A DNA stretch of 64,000 nucleotides, taken from NCBI GenBank assembly GCA_040752005.1, contig JBFMFX010000007.1:62001-126000 (forward strand), in the 5' to 3' direction. Below the pieces are notes generated by a model. It made no database searches. It had not been told where the DNA came from and saw only the letters and a list, made by a program, of their open reading frames with translations. Of the stretch, positions 1 to 8,949 are shown one piece after another (position 1 is the stretch's first letter; every line of letters starts with the position of its first letter). This stretch comes from RBG-16-66-20 sp040752005 (GTDB taxonomy: Bacteria; Pseudomonadota; Gammaproteobacteria; Burkholderiales; SG8-39). The position numbers and the translations under genes were made by a program.

Positions 1-229
1 GCCGGTCTATTTCCTCCACGGTCGCCTCGGCGACCGCCCAGGCGAGCGCGCACGAGCGGATCGTCTGCGCGAGCGCCTCGCGGCGCCTCGGAGCGAGCAG
101 CTTCGAATCGGCCAGTCCAGCGATCGGACGCGCGGGGTCGAGCACCACGGCCGCGGCGACGACCGGGCCGGCGATCGGGCCGCGCCCGGCCTCATCGATT
201 CCGCAGACAAGCACCGGGGCGCTAGGCAC
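1..229 (-). CDS. rnhB: Ribonuclease HII, N-terminal part (cut by window edge)
   Basis: Degrades the RNA strand of RNA-DNA hybrids and cuts at single ribonucleotides misincorporated in DNA, in the cytoplasm. The visible 76 residues carry the family's opening motif GIDEAGRGPIAGPVVAAAV with the metal-binding Asp and Glu, followed by LADSKLL. The likely start is GTG at 229, which overlaps the lpxB stop by 8 bases; a second in-frame GTG lies at 214. It is the last visible gene of the long minus-strand lipid A and envelope run. The lpxB-rnhB neighbourhood is standard in proteobacteria. The C-terminus lies beyond base 1. Confidence 0.95.
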   Translation of the reverse strand, partial: MPSAPVLVCGIDEAGRGPIAGPVVAAAVVLDPARPIAGLADSKLLAPRRREALAQTIRSCALAWAVAEATVEEIDR

Positions 230-1382
230 GCGCTTGCGCCATCACGGCGAGCACCGCGTCGGCAGCCTTCTGCGCCGTGTTCTGGCGCAGGATGCGGTGG
301 ATCTCGCGAAACTTTTCCACCTGCCGGCGCCGCGCCGCGGCGTCCGCCAGCAGCGCGGCGAGCGCCTCCGCGAGCGCGCCGGGCGTGGCGCGCTCCTGCA
401 CGAATTCCGGCACCAGCGGCTGCCCGGCAAGGATGTTCGGCAGCCCGATGTACGGCAGATAGAGCATGCGCCGCATCAGCGCCCAGGTAACCGGCGACTG
501 GCGGTATGTGATCACCAGGGGCGTCTTGAAAAGCGCCGCCTCGAGCGTCGCGGTGCCGCTTGCCACCAGCGCGACGTCGGCGGCGGCAAGGGCTTCGTGC
601 GAATGGCCGAAAAGGAGCGTGAGCGGCAGCTCGCGCGCGCCGTTGCGCCGCAGCGCTTGCTCGAACAGCTCGCGCGTCGGCCGCGATACGGTCGGGCAGA
701 CGAAATGCAGGTCCGGCGCATCCTGCAGCAGGCGCCGCGCCGTCTTGACGAACAGGTCGGCCATGTAGGCGAGCTCCGAGCGCCGGCTCCCGGGAAGCAG
801 CGCGACGACGCGCCGGCCGGCGGGCAGCCGGAGCTCGGCACGCGCTGCCGCGTGGTCGGGTTCGAGCGGAATCAGGTCGGCGAGCGGGTGGCCGACGTAG
901 GTCACGGGTACGCCTTCCTTTTCGTACAGTGGCGGCTCGAACGGAAAAAGCGCGAGCACGTGCGTCACCGAACGCGCGACGCGCCGCAGCCGCCAGCCGC
1001 GCCATGCCCAGATGGAGGGCGCCACATACTGGACGGTCGGAATGCCGGCGTTCCTGAGCCGGCGCGCGAGATCCAGATTGAAGTCCGACGAATCCACGCC
1101 GATGAACAGCGCCGGCCGATCCGCGAGCAGGCGTCGCGCCAACTCGCGGCGGATCGCCATGATCCCGCGATAGTGGCGCAGCACCTCGGCGTAGCCCCTC
1201 ACCCCGAGGCGGTCCATCGGCACCAGCACCTCGAAACCCTGCGCCGCCATGCGCGGGCCACCGATGCCGTAGAAGCGCAGCCCTTCGCGGCGCGCGCGCA
1301 GCGCCGCGATCAGGTGCGCGGCGAGGAGATCGCCGGAGGCTTCGCCGGCGACCATGGCGATGCCCGCTGCGGGTGCGTCCAC
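222..1382 (-). CDS. lpxB: Lipid-A-disaccharide synthase
   Basis: Membrane-associated glycosyltransferase (GT19) that condenses UDP-2,3-diacylglucosamine with lipid X to give the tetra-acylated disaccharide of lipid A. The 386-residue product has the usual family length. It opens with AMVAGEASGDLLAAHLI and carries FIGVDSSDFN, PSIWAWR and LPGSRRSE, all family signatures. The start is GTG at 1382, which shares one base with the lpxA stop (TAGTG), so translation is probably coupled to lpxA. It lies between lpxA and rnhB in the conserved lpxD-fabZ-lpxA-lpxB order. Function is assigned from strong motif agreement. Confidence 0.98.
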   Translation of the reverse strand: MDAPAAGIAMVAGEASGDLLAAHLIAALRARREGLRFYGIGGPRMAAQGFEVLVPMDRLGVRGYAEVLRHYRGIMAIRRELARRLLADRPALFIGVDSSDFNLDLARRLRNAGIPTVQYVAPSIWAWRGWRLRRVARSVTHVLALFPFEPPLYEKEGVPVTYVGHPLADLIPLEPDHAAARAELRLPAGRRVVALLPGSRRSELAYMADLFVKTARRLLQDAPDLHFVCPTVSRPTRELFEQALRRNGARELPLTLLFGHSHEALAAADVALVASGTATLEAALFKTPLVITYRQSPVTWALMRRMLYLPYIGLPNILAGQPLVPEFVQERATPGALAEALAALLADAAARRRQVEKFREIHRILRQNTAQKAADAVLAVMAQARA

Positions 1383-2152
1383 TACCGGATGATGCCGCGC
1401 ACCGAGGCGTCGAGGAACTCGGCGAACACGCGCACCGCGGGATGTTCGCGCGCCTGGTTTTCCAGCTCGCGCCGCGCCTCCGGCAGCGCGAGCCCGGAGC
1501 GGTAGAGCGTGCGGTAGGCGCGCTTGAGCGCCGCGATCGCGCCTTCGTCGAAGCCGCGCCGGCGCAGTCCGACGCTGTTGATGCCGTACGGTTTGGCCAT
1601 GTTGCCCGCCGCCCTGACGTAGGGCGGCAGATCGCGGTCGAGGTAGGTTCCCATGCCGGTGAAGCTGTGCGCGCCGATGCGCACGAACTGGTGCACCAGC
1701 GTGGTCGCCCCGAGCACCGCCCAGTCACCGACGCGCACGTGGCCGGCCAGCTCACAGGCGTTGGCGAAGATCGTGTGGCTGCCGATCTGGCAGTCGTGCG
1801 CAAGGTGCACGTAGGCCATGATCCAGTTGTCGTCGCCGACGCGGGTCACTCCGGCGTCGTAGGCGGTGCCGCGGTTGATCGTGACGTACTCGCGGATGGT
1901 GTTGCCGTCGCCAATCTCGACGGCGGTGTCCTCGCCGGAGTACTTCTTGTCCTGCGGCGCGGCGCCGATGGAGGCGAACTGGAAGATCCGGTTGCCGCGC
2001 CCGATCCGGGTGCGACCTTCGATCACGACGTGCGGCCCGATCCAGGTCCCCTCGCCGATCTCGACGCCGGGACCGATGATCGTGTAGGCACCGACCGCGA
2101 CGCCGGCGGCGAGACGGGCGCCCGGCGCGATGATCGCCGTCGGATGGATCAT
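1382..2152 (-). CDS. lpxA: UDP-N-acetylglucosamine O-acyltransferase
   Basis: Catalyses the first step of lipid A synthesis, moving a 3-hydroxyacyl chain from ACP to the 3-OH of UDP-GlcNAc. The 256-residue protein is a left-handed beta-helix built of hexapeptide repeats, beginning MIHPTAIIAPGA. The catalytic His is in the AHDCQIGSHTIFANACELAG segment, and the C-terminal helical domain follows GMGTYLDRD. The reading frame stays open upstream, but the ATG at 2152 is preceded by a GGAGG-type ribosome site and overlaps the fabZ stop as ATGA, so this start is preferred. It acts immediately before LpxC (not in window) and LpxD. Confidence 0.98.
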   Translation of the reverse strand: MIHPTAIIAPGARLAAGVAVGAYTIIGPGVEIGEGTWIGPHVVIEGRTRIGRGNRIFQFASIGAAPQDKKYSGEDTAVEIGDGNTIREYVTINRGTAYDAGVTRVGDDNWIMAYVHLAHDCQIGSHTIFANACELAGHVRVGDWAVLGATTLVHQFVRIGAHSFTGMGTYLDRDLPPYVRAAGNMAKPYGINSVGLRRRGFDEGAIAALKRAYRTLYRSGLALPEARRELENQAREHPAVRVFAEFLDASVRGIIR

Positions 2153-2601
2153 GCCTCCGCCGCATGACGCACGGTGCAGAGGATCTCGGCCTCGGCGACG
2201 AGACCGCCGTCCACCTGTGCGCGGCAGGCGAATTTCCACACGCCCCGCTTCGAAGCGACGATCTCGACCTCGATCTCCAGACGGTCTCCGGGAACCACCG
2301 GCCGCTTGAAGCGCGCGCCGTCGATGCCGGCGTAGTAATACACCGAGTCCGTTCCGGGTCGCTGCCCCAGGGTCCGGAACACCAGGATCCCCGCCGCCTG
2401 CGCCATCGCCTCGAGGATCAGTACCCCGGGCATCACCGGTCGGTGCGGGAAATGCCCGGGGAAGTACGGTTCGTTGACCGAGACGTTCTTCAGCGCGCGG
2501 ATGCGACGCCCCGGTTCGCAGTCGAGCACCCGGTCCACCATCAGGAACGGAAACCGCTGCGGCAGGTGCGCGAGCACCTCGTGCACGTCCATTTCAGCCA
2601 T
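2149..2601 (-). CDS. fabZ: 3-hydroxyacyl-ACP dehydratase FabZ
   Basis: Dehydrates 3-hydroxyacyl-ACP in fatty acid elongation and so competes with LpxA and LpxD for the same acyl-ACP pool, which explains its place inside the lpx run. The 150-residue hot-dog-fold protein has the active-site histidine in NEPYFPGHFPHRPVMPG and the catalytic Glu in ILEAMAQAAG. The start at ATG 2601 (MAEMDVHEVL) is chosen over an upstream extension because it gives the family's usual length and overlaps the lpxD stop by only 8 bases. The 3' end overlaps the lpxA start by 4 bases. Confidence 0.98.
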   Translation of the reverse strand: MAEMDVHEVLAHLPQRFPFLMVDRVLDCEPGRRIRALKNVSVNEPYFPGHFPHRPVMPGVLILEAMAQAAGILVFRTLGQRPGTDSVYYYAGIDGARFKRPVVPGDRLEIEVEIVASKRGVWKFACRAQVDGGLVAEAEILCTVRHAAEA

Positions 2602-3580
2602 TGCCGCCCTCCTTCGCCCGCAGGCGTTGTTCGAGGTCCCGCACGCGCTTCGCCAGGGCGGCGAGATTCCGGGCCAGCGCCGCATTGCGCATCCAGGATT
2701 CGTGTTCGTCGAACGGGTACACGCCGGTGTAGGTGCCCGGCCGGTGGATCGAGCGCGACACCACCGTATGCGCCGACACGCGCACGTGGTCGCAGATCTC
2801 GAGATGCCCGAGGATCAGCGCCCCTGCGCCGATGGCGCAGTGCCGGCCGATGCGCGTGCTGCCGGCGACCCCGGCGCAGCCGGCCATCGCGGTGTGCGCA
2901 CCGATGCGGCAGTTGTGGCCGATCTGGATCTGGTTGTCGAGCTTGACCCCGTCCTCGATCACGGTGTCGTCCAGTGCACCGCGGTCGATGCTGCACGCGG
3001 CGCCGATCTCGACGTCGTCGCCGATGACCACCCGCCCGATCTGCGGGATCTTGATCCAGCGGCCGCCTTCGGCGGCGAAGCCGAACCCGTCGGCGCCGAT
3101 GACGGTGCCCGAGTGCACGATGGCGCGCGCGCCGATGCGGCAGCCCGGGTAGACCACCACGTTCGGATACAGGGTGCTGCCTTCGCCGATCTCGGCGCCC
3201 TCCCCGATCACGCAGCCCGCGCCGACCGAAACCCCCGCGCCGAGCCGCACGTCGCGGGCGACGGTCGCCGTGGCGTGCACGCCCGGGGCCTGCACCGTGA
3301 GCGCATTGAACAGCTGCGACACGCGCGCGAAGTACGCATAGGGATTGTCGGCGACGATGCGCGGCAGGCGCGTCAACCCTTCGGCCTCGGGCCCGACGAT
3401 GACCGCCGAGGCGCGCGTCGTCGCGAGCTGGCTCCGGTAGCGCGCGCCGGCGAGAAAGGTGATTTCCCCTTCGCCCGCGGCCGCGAGCGAGGCGACCTGG
3501 CGGATCAGAACGCCCGGGTCGCCGGCGATCCGGCCGCCAAGCTGCGAGGCGATCTGCTGCAGCGTGAGCGGGCCCGGCAT
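2594..3580 (-). CDS. lpxD: UDP-3-O-(3-hydroxyacyl)glucosamine N-acyltransferase
   Basis: Transfers the second 3-hydroxyacyl chain, to the 2-amino group of the lipid A precursor. The 328 residues consist of an N-terminal uridine-binding domain (about 1-100, with GEITFLAGARYRSQL) followed by a hexapeptide-repeat beta-helix with the catalytic histidine region IQIGHNCRIGAHTAMAGC. A short C-terminal helix (LAALAKRVRDLEQRLRA) follows. The ATG at 3580 sits one base after the skp stop. It is slightly shorter than the E. coli protein but complete. Confidence 0.98.
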   Translation of the reverse strand: MPGPLTLQQIASQLGGRIAGDPGVLIRQVASLAAAGEGEITFLAGARYRSQLATTRASAVIVGPEAEGLTRLPRIVADNPYAYFARVSQLFNALTVQAPGVHATATVARDVRLGAGVSVGAGCVIGEGAEIGEGSTLYPNVVVYPGCRIGARAIVHSGTVIGADGFGFAAEGGRWIKIPQIGRVVIGDDVEIGAACSIDRGALDDTVIEDGVKLDNQIQIGHNCRIGAHTAMAGCAGVAGSTRIGRHCAIGAGALILGHLEICDHVRVSAHTVVSRSIHRPGTYTGVYPFDEHESWMRNAALARNLAALAKRVRDLEQRLRAKEGGNG

Positions 3581-3581
3581 G

Positions 3582-4109
3582 TCATCGCGCGGCCGGCTTG
3601 CCCTCCAGGGCCTTGATCACCTTGTCGGTGATGTCGATCCTGGGACTGAACCAGACGACATCCTGCAGGATGACGTCGAACTTTTCCTGCTCCGCGATCT
3701 GGCGGATGACGCGGTTCGCCTGCTCGACCACCGCGGCGAGCTCCTCGTTGCGGCGCTGATTGGCGTCCTCCTGCAACTCGCGCCGCTTGCGCTGGAAGTC
3801 GCGGCTCAGCTCGTTGAATTCGCGCTCCTTGTTGCGCCGCTGCGCCTCCGGCATGGTGAGGCCGTTCTTCTCCAGGTCGTCCTGCATGCGCTTGAGCTGC
3901 TCGGCGATCCGGTTGAGATCCTGCTCGCGCTTGGAGAATTCGGCGTCGAGCTTCTTTTGCGCGCGGATCGCCGGCGCGGAATCGCGCAGGATGCGCTCGG
4001 TGCTGACGTAGCCGATCTTGCCCTCGGCGTGGGCCGCGGGCACGGCGGCGACGGCGGCGCACAGGGCGGCGGCGAGCAGGATGTGCTTCGGCATGGACAA
4101 GGACCGCAT
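3582..4109 (-). CDS. skp: Periplasmic chaperone Skp/OmpH
   Basis: Holdase chaperone that carries unfolded outer-membrane proteins across the periplasm to BamA, encoded just upstream. The protein has a Sec signal peptide (KHILLAAALCAAVAAVPAAHA) and a long charged coiled-coil region rich in Gln, Arg and Glu (about residues 50-150), as expected for the tentacle-forming OmpH family. The start is uncertain: ATG 4109 is coupled to the bamA stop (TGATG) and gives 175 residues, while ATG 4094 gives a cleaner signal peptide of 170 residues. Neither has a strong Shine-Dalgarno. Confidence 0.93.
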   Translation of the reverse strand: MRSLSMPKHILLAAALCAAVAAVPAAHAEGKIGYVSTERILRDSAPAIRAQKKLDAEFSKREQDLNRIAEQLKRMQDDLEKNGLTMPEAQRRNKEREFNELSRDFQRKRRELQEDANQRRNEELAAVVEQANRVIRQIAEQEKFDVILQDVVWFSPRIDITDKVIKALEGKPAAR

Positions 4110-6394
4110 CAGAAAGTCGTGCCAAAAGTCAATTGTAACCTCTCGGTGCGATCGAATCCGCTCTTCGCGTTGAGCGGCTGGGCGAGCGACAGGCGCAGCG
4201 GACCGAATGGAGAGCTCCACGCAAGTCCGATACCGGCGGAGTAGCGCAGCGCCGAGAGCGAGAACTTCTCGCCGCTGCCGTACACCTGGCCGGCGTCAAT
4301 GAAGGCCGCCAGGCGCAGCGACTTGTCGAGCCCGGCACCGGGCACGGGAAACAGCACCTCGGCGCTGCCGCCCACCTTGCGCGTGCCGCCGAGGACGTTG
4401 CCGGCGGCGTCCTGTGGACCGAGCGAATACGCCTTGTAGCCGCGAACCGAGCCAGGGCCGCCCGAATAGAAGTTCTTGAAGAACGGCACCGGCTTGCCGC
4501 CCAGGCCGTTCACGTAGCCCAGCTCGCCGCTCAACGACAGAGTCACCGTGCGCGAGAGCGGCCGGAACCACTGATGGGTGAGCGTCAACCGGTAATAGCG
4601 CAGGTTGCCGACCGCGATCTCCAGTCCGGCACCGGTCCGCGCGCCGCGTGTCGGCACAAGCCCGCTGTCGCGCGAATCTCGCGCCCAACCGACCGTTCCC
4701 GCCCCATAGCTGTAGGTGGCGCCGAACTGGTTGACGAAGTTGATGTAGGCGAGCGGGCTGGTCGAGAACGTTTCCAGCTTCACGTGCTCGGCGTTGACGC
4801 CGAAGTTGACGCCGTCCTCCTCCGACAGCGGATAGCCGAACTTGACGCCGCCGCCGAGCGACTTGGTGACGTACGGCCCGACCGAGAGCGAGGAGGCGTC
4901 GGTGGTGCGCAGATAGACGTCGAAGCCTTGGCTGACGCCGTCCACGGTGTAGTACGGATTGAGGTAGGACAGCGCATACGTGGTGTTCACCTTGCCCGAG
5001 TTGATCTGCGCAGAGATGAACTTGCCGCTGCCGAACACGTTCGCCTGTGAAATCGAGCCCGACACCACCAGCTTGTCCACCGTGGAGAATCCGGCGCCGA
5101 GCAACAGCGACCCGGTGGGCTTTTCCTCGACCGTGAAGGTGACGTCCACCTGGTCGGCGCTTTGCGGCACCGGCGCCGTCTCGACCGTCACGTCCTTGAA
5201 GTACTGGGTGCGGTCAACGCGCGTCTTGGAAAGCTGGATCTTCGAGGCGTCGTAGTAGGCGCCCTCGAGCTGGCGCATCTCGCGCCGGATGACCTCGTCG
5301 CGCGTCTTGGTGTTGCCGGCGATGTTGATGCGGCGCACGTACACGCGGCGCCCCGGATCCACCACGATGGTGAAGGCGACGGTACGCTTTTCCTTGTCCA
5401 CCTGCGGCACCGCGTTGACGTTGGCGAACGCGTAGCCGTCGTTGCCGAGCCGGTCGGCGATCGCCTTCGTCGTCTCGGTGAGGCGCTCGCGCGAGAACAC
5501 CTCGCCTGGCTTCAACCGCACCAGCTTCTCCAGCTCCTCGCGCGGCGCGAGCATTTGGCCGGCGAGCTCGACGCCGGCGACGGTGTACTTCTCGCCCTCG
5601 GTGATGTTGATCGTGATGTAGACGTCGCGCCGGTCCGGCGTGATCGAAACCTGCGCCGAATCGACGTTGAAATCGAGGTAACCGCGGTTCTGGTAGAACG
5701 AGCGCAGCGTCTCGATGTCCGCGGCGAGCTTCTGCCTGGAGTACTGGTCGTTCTTCGTGTACCACGACAGCCAGTTGGGCGTGCGCAGGACGAACAGATC
5801 GAGCAGCTCGCGCTCGGCGAACGCCTGCGCCCCGACGATCCGGATCGAGCGGATCTTCGCCACCTCGCCCTCGGTGACGGCGATACGGATCGCGACGCGG
5901 TTGCGCTCCAGCGGCGTCACCGTGGTCTGCACCTCGGCGGCGTAGCGGCCGCGCGAAAGGTACTGGCGCTTGAGCTCCTGCTCGGCGCTCTCCAGCAGCG
6001 CGCGATCGAACGTGCGCCCTTCGGCGAGCCCGATCTCGCGCAGCACGCGCCGCAGCGTCTCTTCGTCGAACTCGCGGATGCCGGAGAAGTCGATCTGGGC
6101 GACCGCAGGCCGTTCCTCGACCAGCACCACCAGCACGTCGTTTTCGACCTCCAGGCGGACGTCGCGGAAAAATCCCGTGGCGAACAGCGCCCGCAGCGCC
6201 GCCTGCGCCTTCTCTTCGGTCATCAGTTCGCCCACCTTCACCGGCAGGTAGCTGAACACGGTTCCCGGCTCGATGCGCTGCAGGCCCTCGACGCGGATGT
6301 CCTTGACGGTAAAAGGGCGGAAGGTCTGCGCTTCGGCCGGTGTCTGAAGCGCGACAAGCGCGAGCATGGCTGCGGCCAGGGCAAAAAGGCGCAT
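4109..6394 (-). CDS. bamA: Outer membrane protein assembly factor BamA
   Basis: Essential Omp85 protein that inserts beta-barrel proteins into the outer membrane. The 761 residues contain a signal peptide (residues 1 to about 22), five POTRA domains (about 23-420, the first starting TFRPFTVKDIRVEGLQRIEPG), and a 16-strand C-terminal barrel. Barrel landmarks are GSVRGYKAYSLGP (the VRGY lid-lock motif) and a terminal aromatic residue (LQLTFGTTF), the outer-membrane sorting signature. The rseP-bamA-skp-lpxD order is the normal proteobacterial arrangement and puts barrel insertion, its chaperone and LPS synthesis under common transcription. Confidence 0.98.
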   Translation of the reverse strand: MRLFALAAAMLALVALQTPAEAQTFRPFTVKDIRVEGLQRIEPGTVFSYLPVKVGELMTEEKAQAALRALFATGFFRDVRLEVENDVLVVLVEERPAVAQIDFSGIREFDEETLRRVLREIGLAEGRTFDRALLESAEQELKRQYLSRGRYAAEVQTTVTPLERNRVAIRIAVTEGEVAKIRSIRIVGAQAFAERELLDLFVLRTPNWLSWYTKNDQYSRQKLAADIETLRSFYQNRGYLDFNVDSAQVSITPDRRDVYITINITEGEKYTVAGVELAGQMLAPREELEKLVRLKPGEVFSRERLTETTKAIADRLGNDGYAFANVNAVPQVDKEKRTVAFTIVVDPGRRVYVRRINIAGNTKTRDEVIRREMRQLEGAYYDASKIQLSKTRVDRTQYFKDVTVETAPVPQSADQVDVTFTVEEKPTGSLLLGAGFSTVDKLVVSGSISQANVFGSGKFISAQINSGKVNTTYALSYLNPYYTVDGVSQGFDVYLRTTDASSLSVGPYVTKSLGGGVKFGYPLSEEDGVNFGVNAEHVKLETFSTSPLAYINFVNQFGATYSYGAGTVGWARDSRDSGLVPTRGARTGAGLEIAVGNLRYYRLTLTHQWFRPLSRTVTLSLSGELGYVNGLGGKPVPFFKNFYSGGPGSVRGYKAYSLGPQDAAGNVLGGTRKVGGSAEVLFPVPGAGLDKSLRLAAFIDAGQVYGSGEKFSLSALRYSAGIGLAWSSPFGPLRLSLAQPLNAKSGFDRTERLQLTFGTTF

Positions 6395-6403
6395 CGGTGC
6401 CGG

Positions 6404-7768
6404 CTATCCCGAGAACAGTCGGTTGAGGTCGTTATAGAAGGCGAATGCCATCAGCACGAGCAGGAGAGCGAGTCCGACGCGCTGACCGAGCTCCATCGCC
6501 CGCTCGGAAACCGGGCTGCCTTTTATTATTTCCACCGCATAATACATCAAGTGCCCGCCGTCGAGCAGCGGTATGGGCAACAGGTTGAGCACGCCGAGAC
6601 TGATGCTGATCAGGGCGAGGAAGGTGACGTAGGAGATCCATCCCATCTGCGCCGACTGGCCGGCGTAGTCGGCGATCGTCACCGGGCCCGAAAGATGCTT
6701 CCACGAGGCCTCGCCGATCAGCATGCGCCCGAGCATCCTCAGGCTGAAGATTGAGGTGTCCCATGTCTTCGCCGCCGCGCGCGCCAGGCTCTCGGGCAGG
6801 CTGTAACTCACTTCCACCAGGACGCGATCGGCGTTCGCGGGAGGAATGCGCGGCGCGGCGCCGATGCGCCCGATGCGCGTGTCGCCTTCGGGCACGCTCT
6901 CGGGCTGGACCTGCACGTCGTGGACGGCGCCGTCGCGCTCGATCCGCAGCAACAGCATGGCGCCGGGCCGCGCGCGCACCGCGCGCACCAGCTCGTCCCA
7001 GCTCGCCACCGGCCGGCCCTCGATCTCGATCACGCGATCGCCCGCGCGAAGGCCGGCGCGATCGGCGGGACTCCCCGTCGCGATACGGCCGAAAACCGGT
7101 TCGAGCGGCGGCCGGTACAGTCGCAGCCCGAGCCGCTCCAGGGCGTCGTTCTCGATCTGCTCCGGGGCCAGGTCGCGCAGGTCGAGGAGGTGAAAGGAAA
7201 TCTTGCCGTCGGCGGCGGCGACTTCCAGGCGCAGCGCCTCGCGCGCGAGCGCGGCCTGAATCACACGCCAGCGCAGCTCCTGCCAGGTTGCGATCGGCTC
7301 GCCATCGGTCGCGCGCACCGTGTCGCCGGCACGCAGTCCCGCCACCGCGGCAGGCGTGCCGGGCGGCGGCTCGGCGAGCACCGGTCGTGCCTCCGGCACC
7401 CCGATCATGAACAGCGCGGTGTAGACCGCGATCGCGAACAGAAAGTTGAACGCCGGTCCCGCGGCGACGATGAGAAAGCGCCGCCCGACGCTCTGGCGGT
7501 TGAAAGCACGCGCGGCTTCCTGCGGCGCTACCGGTCCTTCGCGCTCGTCCAGCATCTTGACGTAGCCGCCGAACGGGATTGCGGCGATCACCCACTCGGT
7601 CGCGTCCGGCCCGCGCCGCCACAGCGCGAGCGGCCGGCCGAAGCCGACCGAGAAGCGCAGCACGCGCACACCGCACAGGCGCGCGGCGAGATAGTGGCCG
7701 TATTCGTGCACGATGATGAGCACGCCGAGCGCGACGACGAATGCGGCGAGGGTCTGCAGCAGGCTCAT
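6404..7768 (-). CDS. rseP: Site-2 metalloprotease RseP (M50)
   Basis: Inner-membrane zinc protease that cleaves anti-sigma factor RseA in the sigma-E envelope stress cascade and removes signal peptide remnants. The 454-residue protein has the metal site HEYGH at residues 21-25 in the first membrane helix. Two PDZ domains follow (around PAAVAGLRAGDTVRATDG and GSPADRAGLRAGDRVIEIEG), then a C-terminal helix with NLLPIPLLDGGHLM supplying the third ligand. The reading frame extends upstream into dxr, but ATG 7768 overlaps the dxr stop as ATGA and gives the standard length. Confidence 0.97.
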   Translation of the reverse strand: MSLLQTLAAFVVALGVLIIVHEYGHYLAARLCGVRVLRFSVGFGRPLALWRRGPDATEWVIAAIPFGGYVKMLDEREGPVAPQEAARAFNRQSVGRRFLIVAAGPAFNFLFAIAVYTALFMIGVPEARPVLAEPPPGTPAAVAGLRAGDTVRATDGEPIATWQELRWRVIQAALAREALRLEVAAADGKISFHLLDLRDLAPEQIENDALERLGLRLYRPPLEPVFGRIATGSPADRAGLRAGDRVIEIEGRPVASWDELVRAVRARPGAMLLLRIERDGAVHDVQVQPESVPEGDTRIGRIGAAPRIPPANADRVLVEVSYSLPESLARAAAKTWDTSIFSLRMLGRMLIGEASWKHLSGPVTIADYAGQSAQMGWISYVTFLALISISLGVLNLLPIPLLDGGHLMYYAVEIIKGSPVSERAMELGQRVGLALLLVLMAFAFYNDLNRLFSG

Positions 7769-8949
7769 GCCGCCGCCGTGCCCAGGCGGGCGACGCACTC
7801 GGCCGCGGCGCGGCGCGCGTGCGCGTCGGCCTCCAGCACCGCCGGCAGCCCGTCCGCCGGACGCGCCGGCACCACCTCCAGCGCGTGCGCAATGACGCGG
7901 TGGATCGCGGTGAACCGCAGACGCCCGGCAAGAAACGCCTCGACCGCGGCTTCGTTGGCGGCGTTGAGCACCGCAGGCGCGGTGCCGCCCTCGCGCAGGG
8001 CGCGGTAGGCGAGATCGAGGCACGGAAAACGCCGCGGCTCCGGACGCTCGAATGTGAGGCCACCCACGGCCGCCAGGTCGAGCGCGCGCGCGCCCGATGC
8101 GATGCGCTCCGGATAGCCGAGCGCATGCGCGATCGGCACGCGCATGTCCGGATGCGACAGCTGCGCGATCATCGAGCCGTCCACATACTCCACCAGCGAG
8201 TGCACGATGCTTTGCGGGTGCACCAGCACCTCGATCGCCTCGGCCGCCACGTCGAACAGCCACCTTGCCTCGATTACCTCCAGCCCCTTGTTCATCATGG
8301 TCGCGGAGTCCACCGAGATCTTGCGGCCCATCACCCAGTTCGGGTGCGCGCACGCCTGCTCGGGCGTGACATGGTCGAGGCGCTCCAGCGGCGCCGTGCG
8401 GAACGGGCCTCCGGAGGCGGTGAGCACGATCCGGCGCACCGCGCGCGCGCCGGGGTTGCGCCCGCCCGGCAGGCACTGGAACACGGCGTTGTGCTCGCTG
8501 TCGATCGGCAGCACCGTCGCGCCCGTCTCCGCCGCTGTGCGCATGAAGAACGGCCCGGCCATGACGAGCGCTTCCTTGTTGGCGAGGAGCACCTGCTTGC
8601 CGGCGCGTACCGCGGCGATCGCCGGTGCGAGTCCCGCTGCGCCGACGATCGCGGCCATGACCGCGTCGCAATCGGGGTCGGACGCGACCGCTTGCAGCGC
8701 GCCAGCGCCGAACAGGAGCTCGGTGCCGGGCGCCGCCTCCGCGCACCGTCGCTTCAGCGCAGCGTCCTCAATGAGGCCGGAGAGCACGGCGTACCGCGGG
8801 CGGAATCGCGCGGCAAGCGCGATTAGCGCCTCGGCCGAACGGTGCGCGGTGAGCGCGAACACGCGGTAACGGTCTGGATGCCGGGCGACGACGTCGAGCG
8901 TGCTGGCGCCGACCGAGCCGGTCGCGCCGAGGAGCGTGAGGCGCTTCAC
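7765..8949 (-). CDS. dxr: 1-deoxy-D-xylulose 5-phosphate reductoisomerase
   Basis: Makes 2-C-methyl-D-erythritol 4-phosphate from DXP with NADPH, the committed step of the MEP isoprenoid pathway. It feeds UppS (undecaprenyl diphosphate), encoded two genes upstream. The 394-residue protein begins with the NADPH-binding loop TLLGATGSVGASTLDVV. It has the substrate and metal motifs LTASGGPFR, HPNWVMGRKISVDSATMMNK and EHNAVFQCL. The start is GTG at 8949, overlapping the cdsA stop by 4 bases (GTGA). Confidence 0.98.
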   Translation of the reverse strand: MKRLTLLGATGSVGASTLDVVARHPDRYRVFALTAHRSAEALIALAARFRPRYAVLSGLIEDAALKRRCAEAAPGTELLFGAGALQAVASDPDCDAVMAAIVGAAGLAPAIAAVRAGKQVLLANKEALVMAGPFFMRTAAETGATVLPIDSEHNAVFQCLPGGRNPGARAVRRIVLTASGGPFRTAPLERLDHVTPEQACAHPNWVMGRKISVDSATMMNKGLEVIEARWLFDVAAEAIEVLVHPQSIVHSLVEYVDGSMIAQLSHPDMRVPIAHALGYPERIASGARALDLAAVGGLTFERPEPRRFPCLDLAYRALREGGTAPAVLNAANEAAVEAFLAGRLRFTAIHRVIAHALEVVPARPADGLPAVLEADAHARRAAAECVARLGTAAA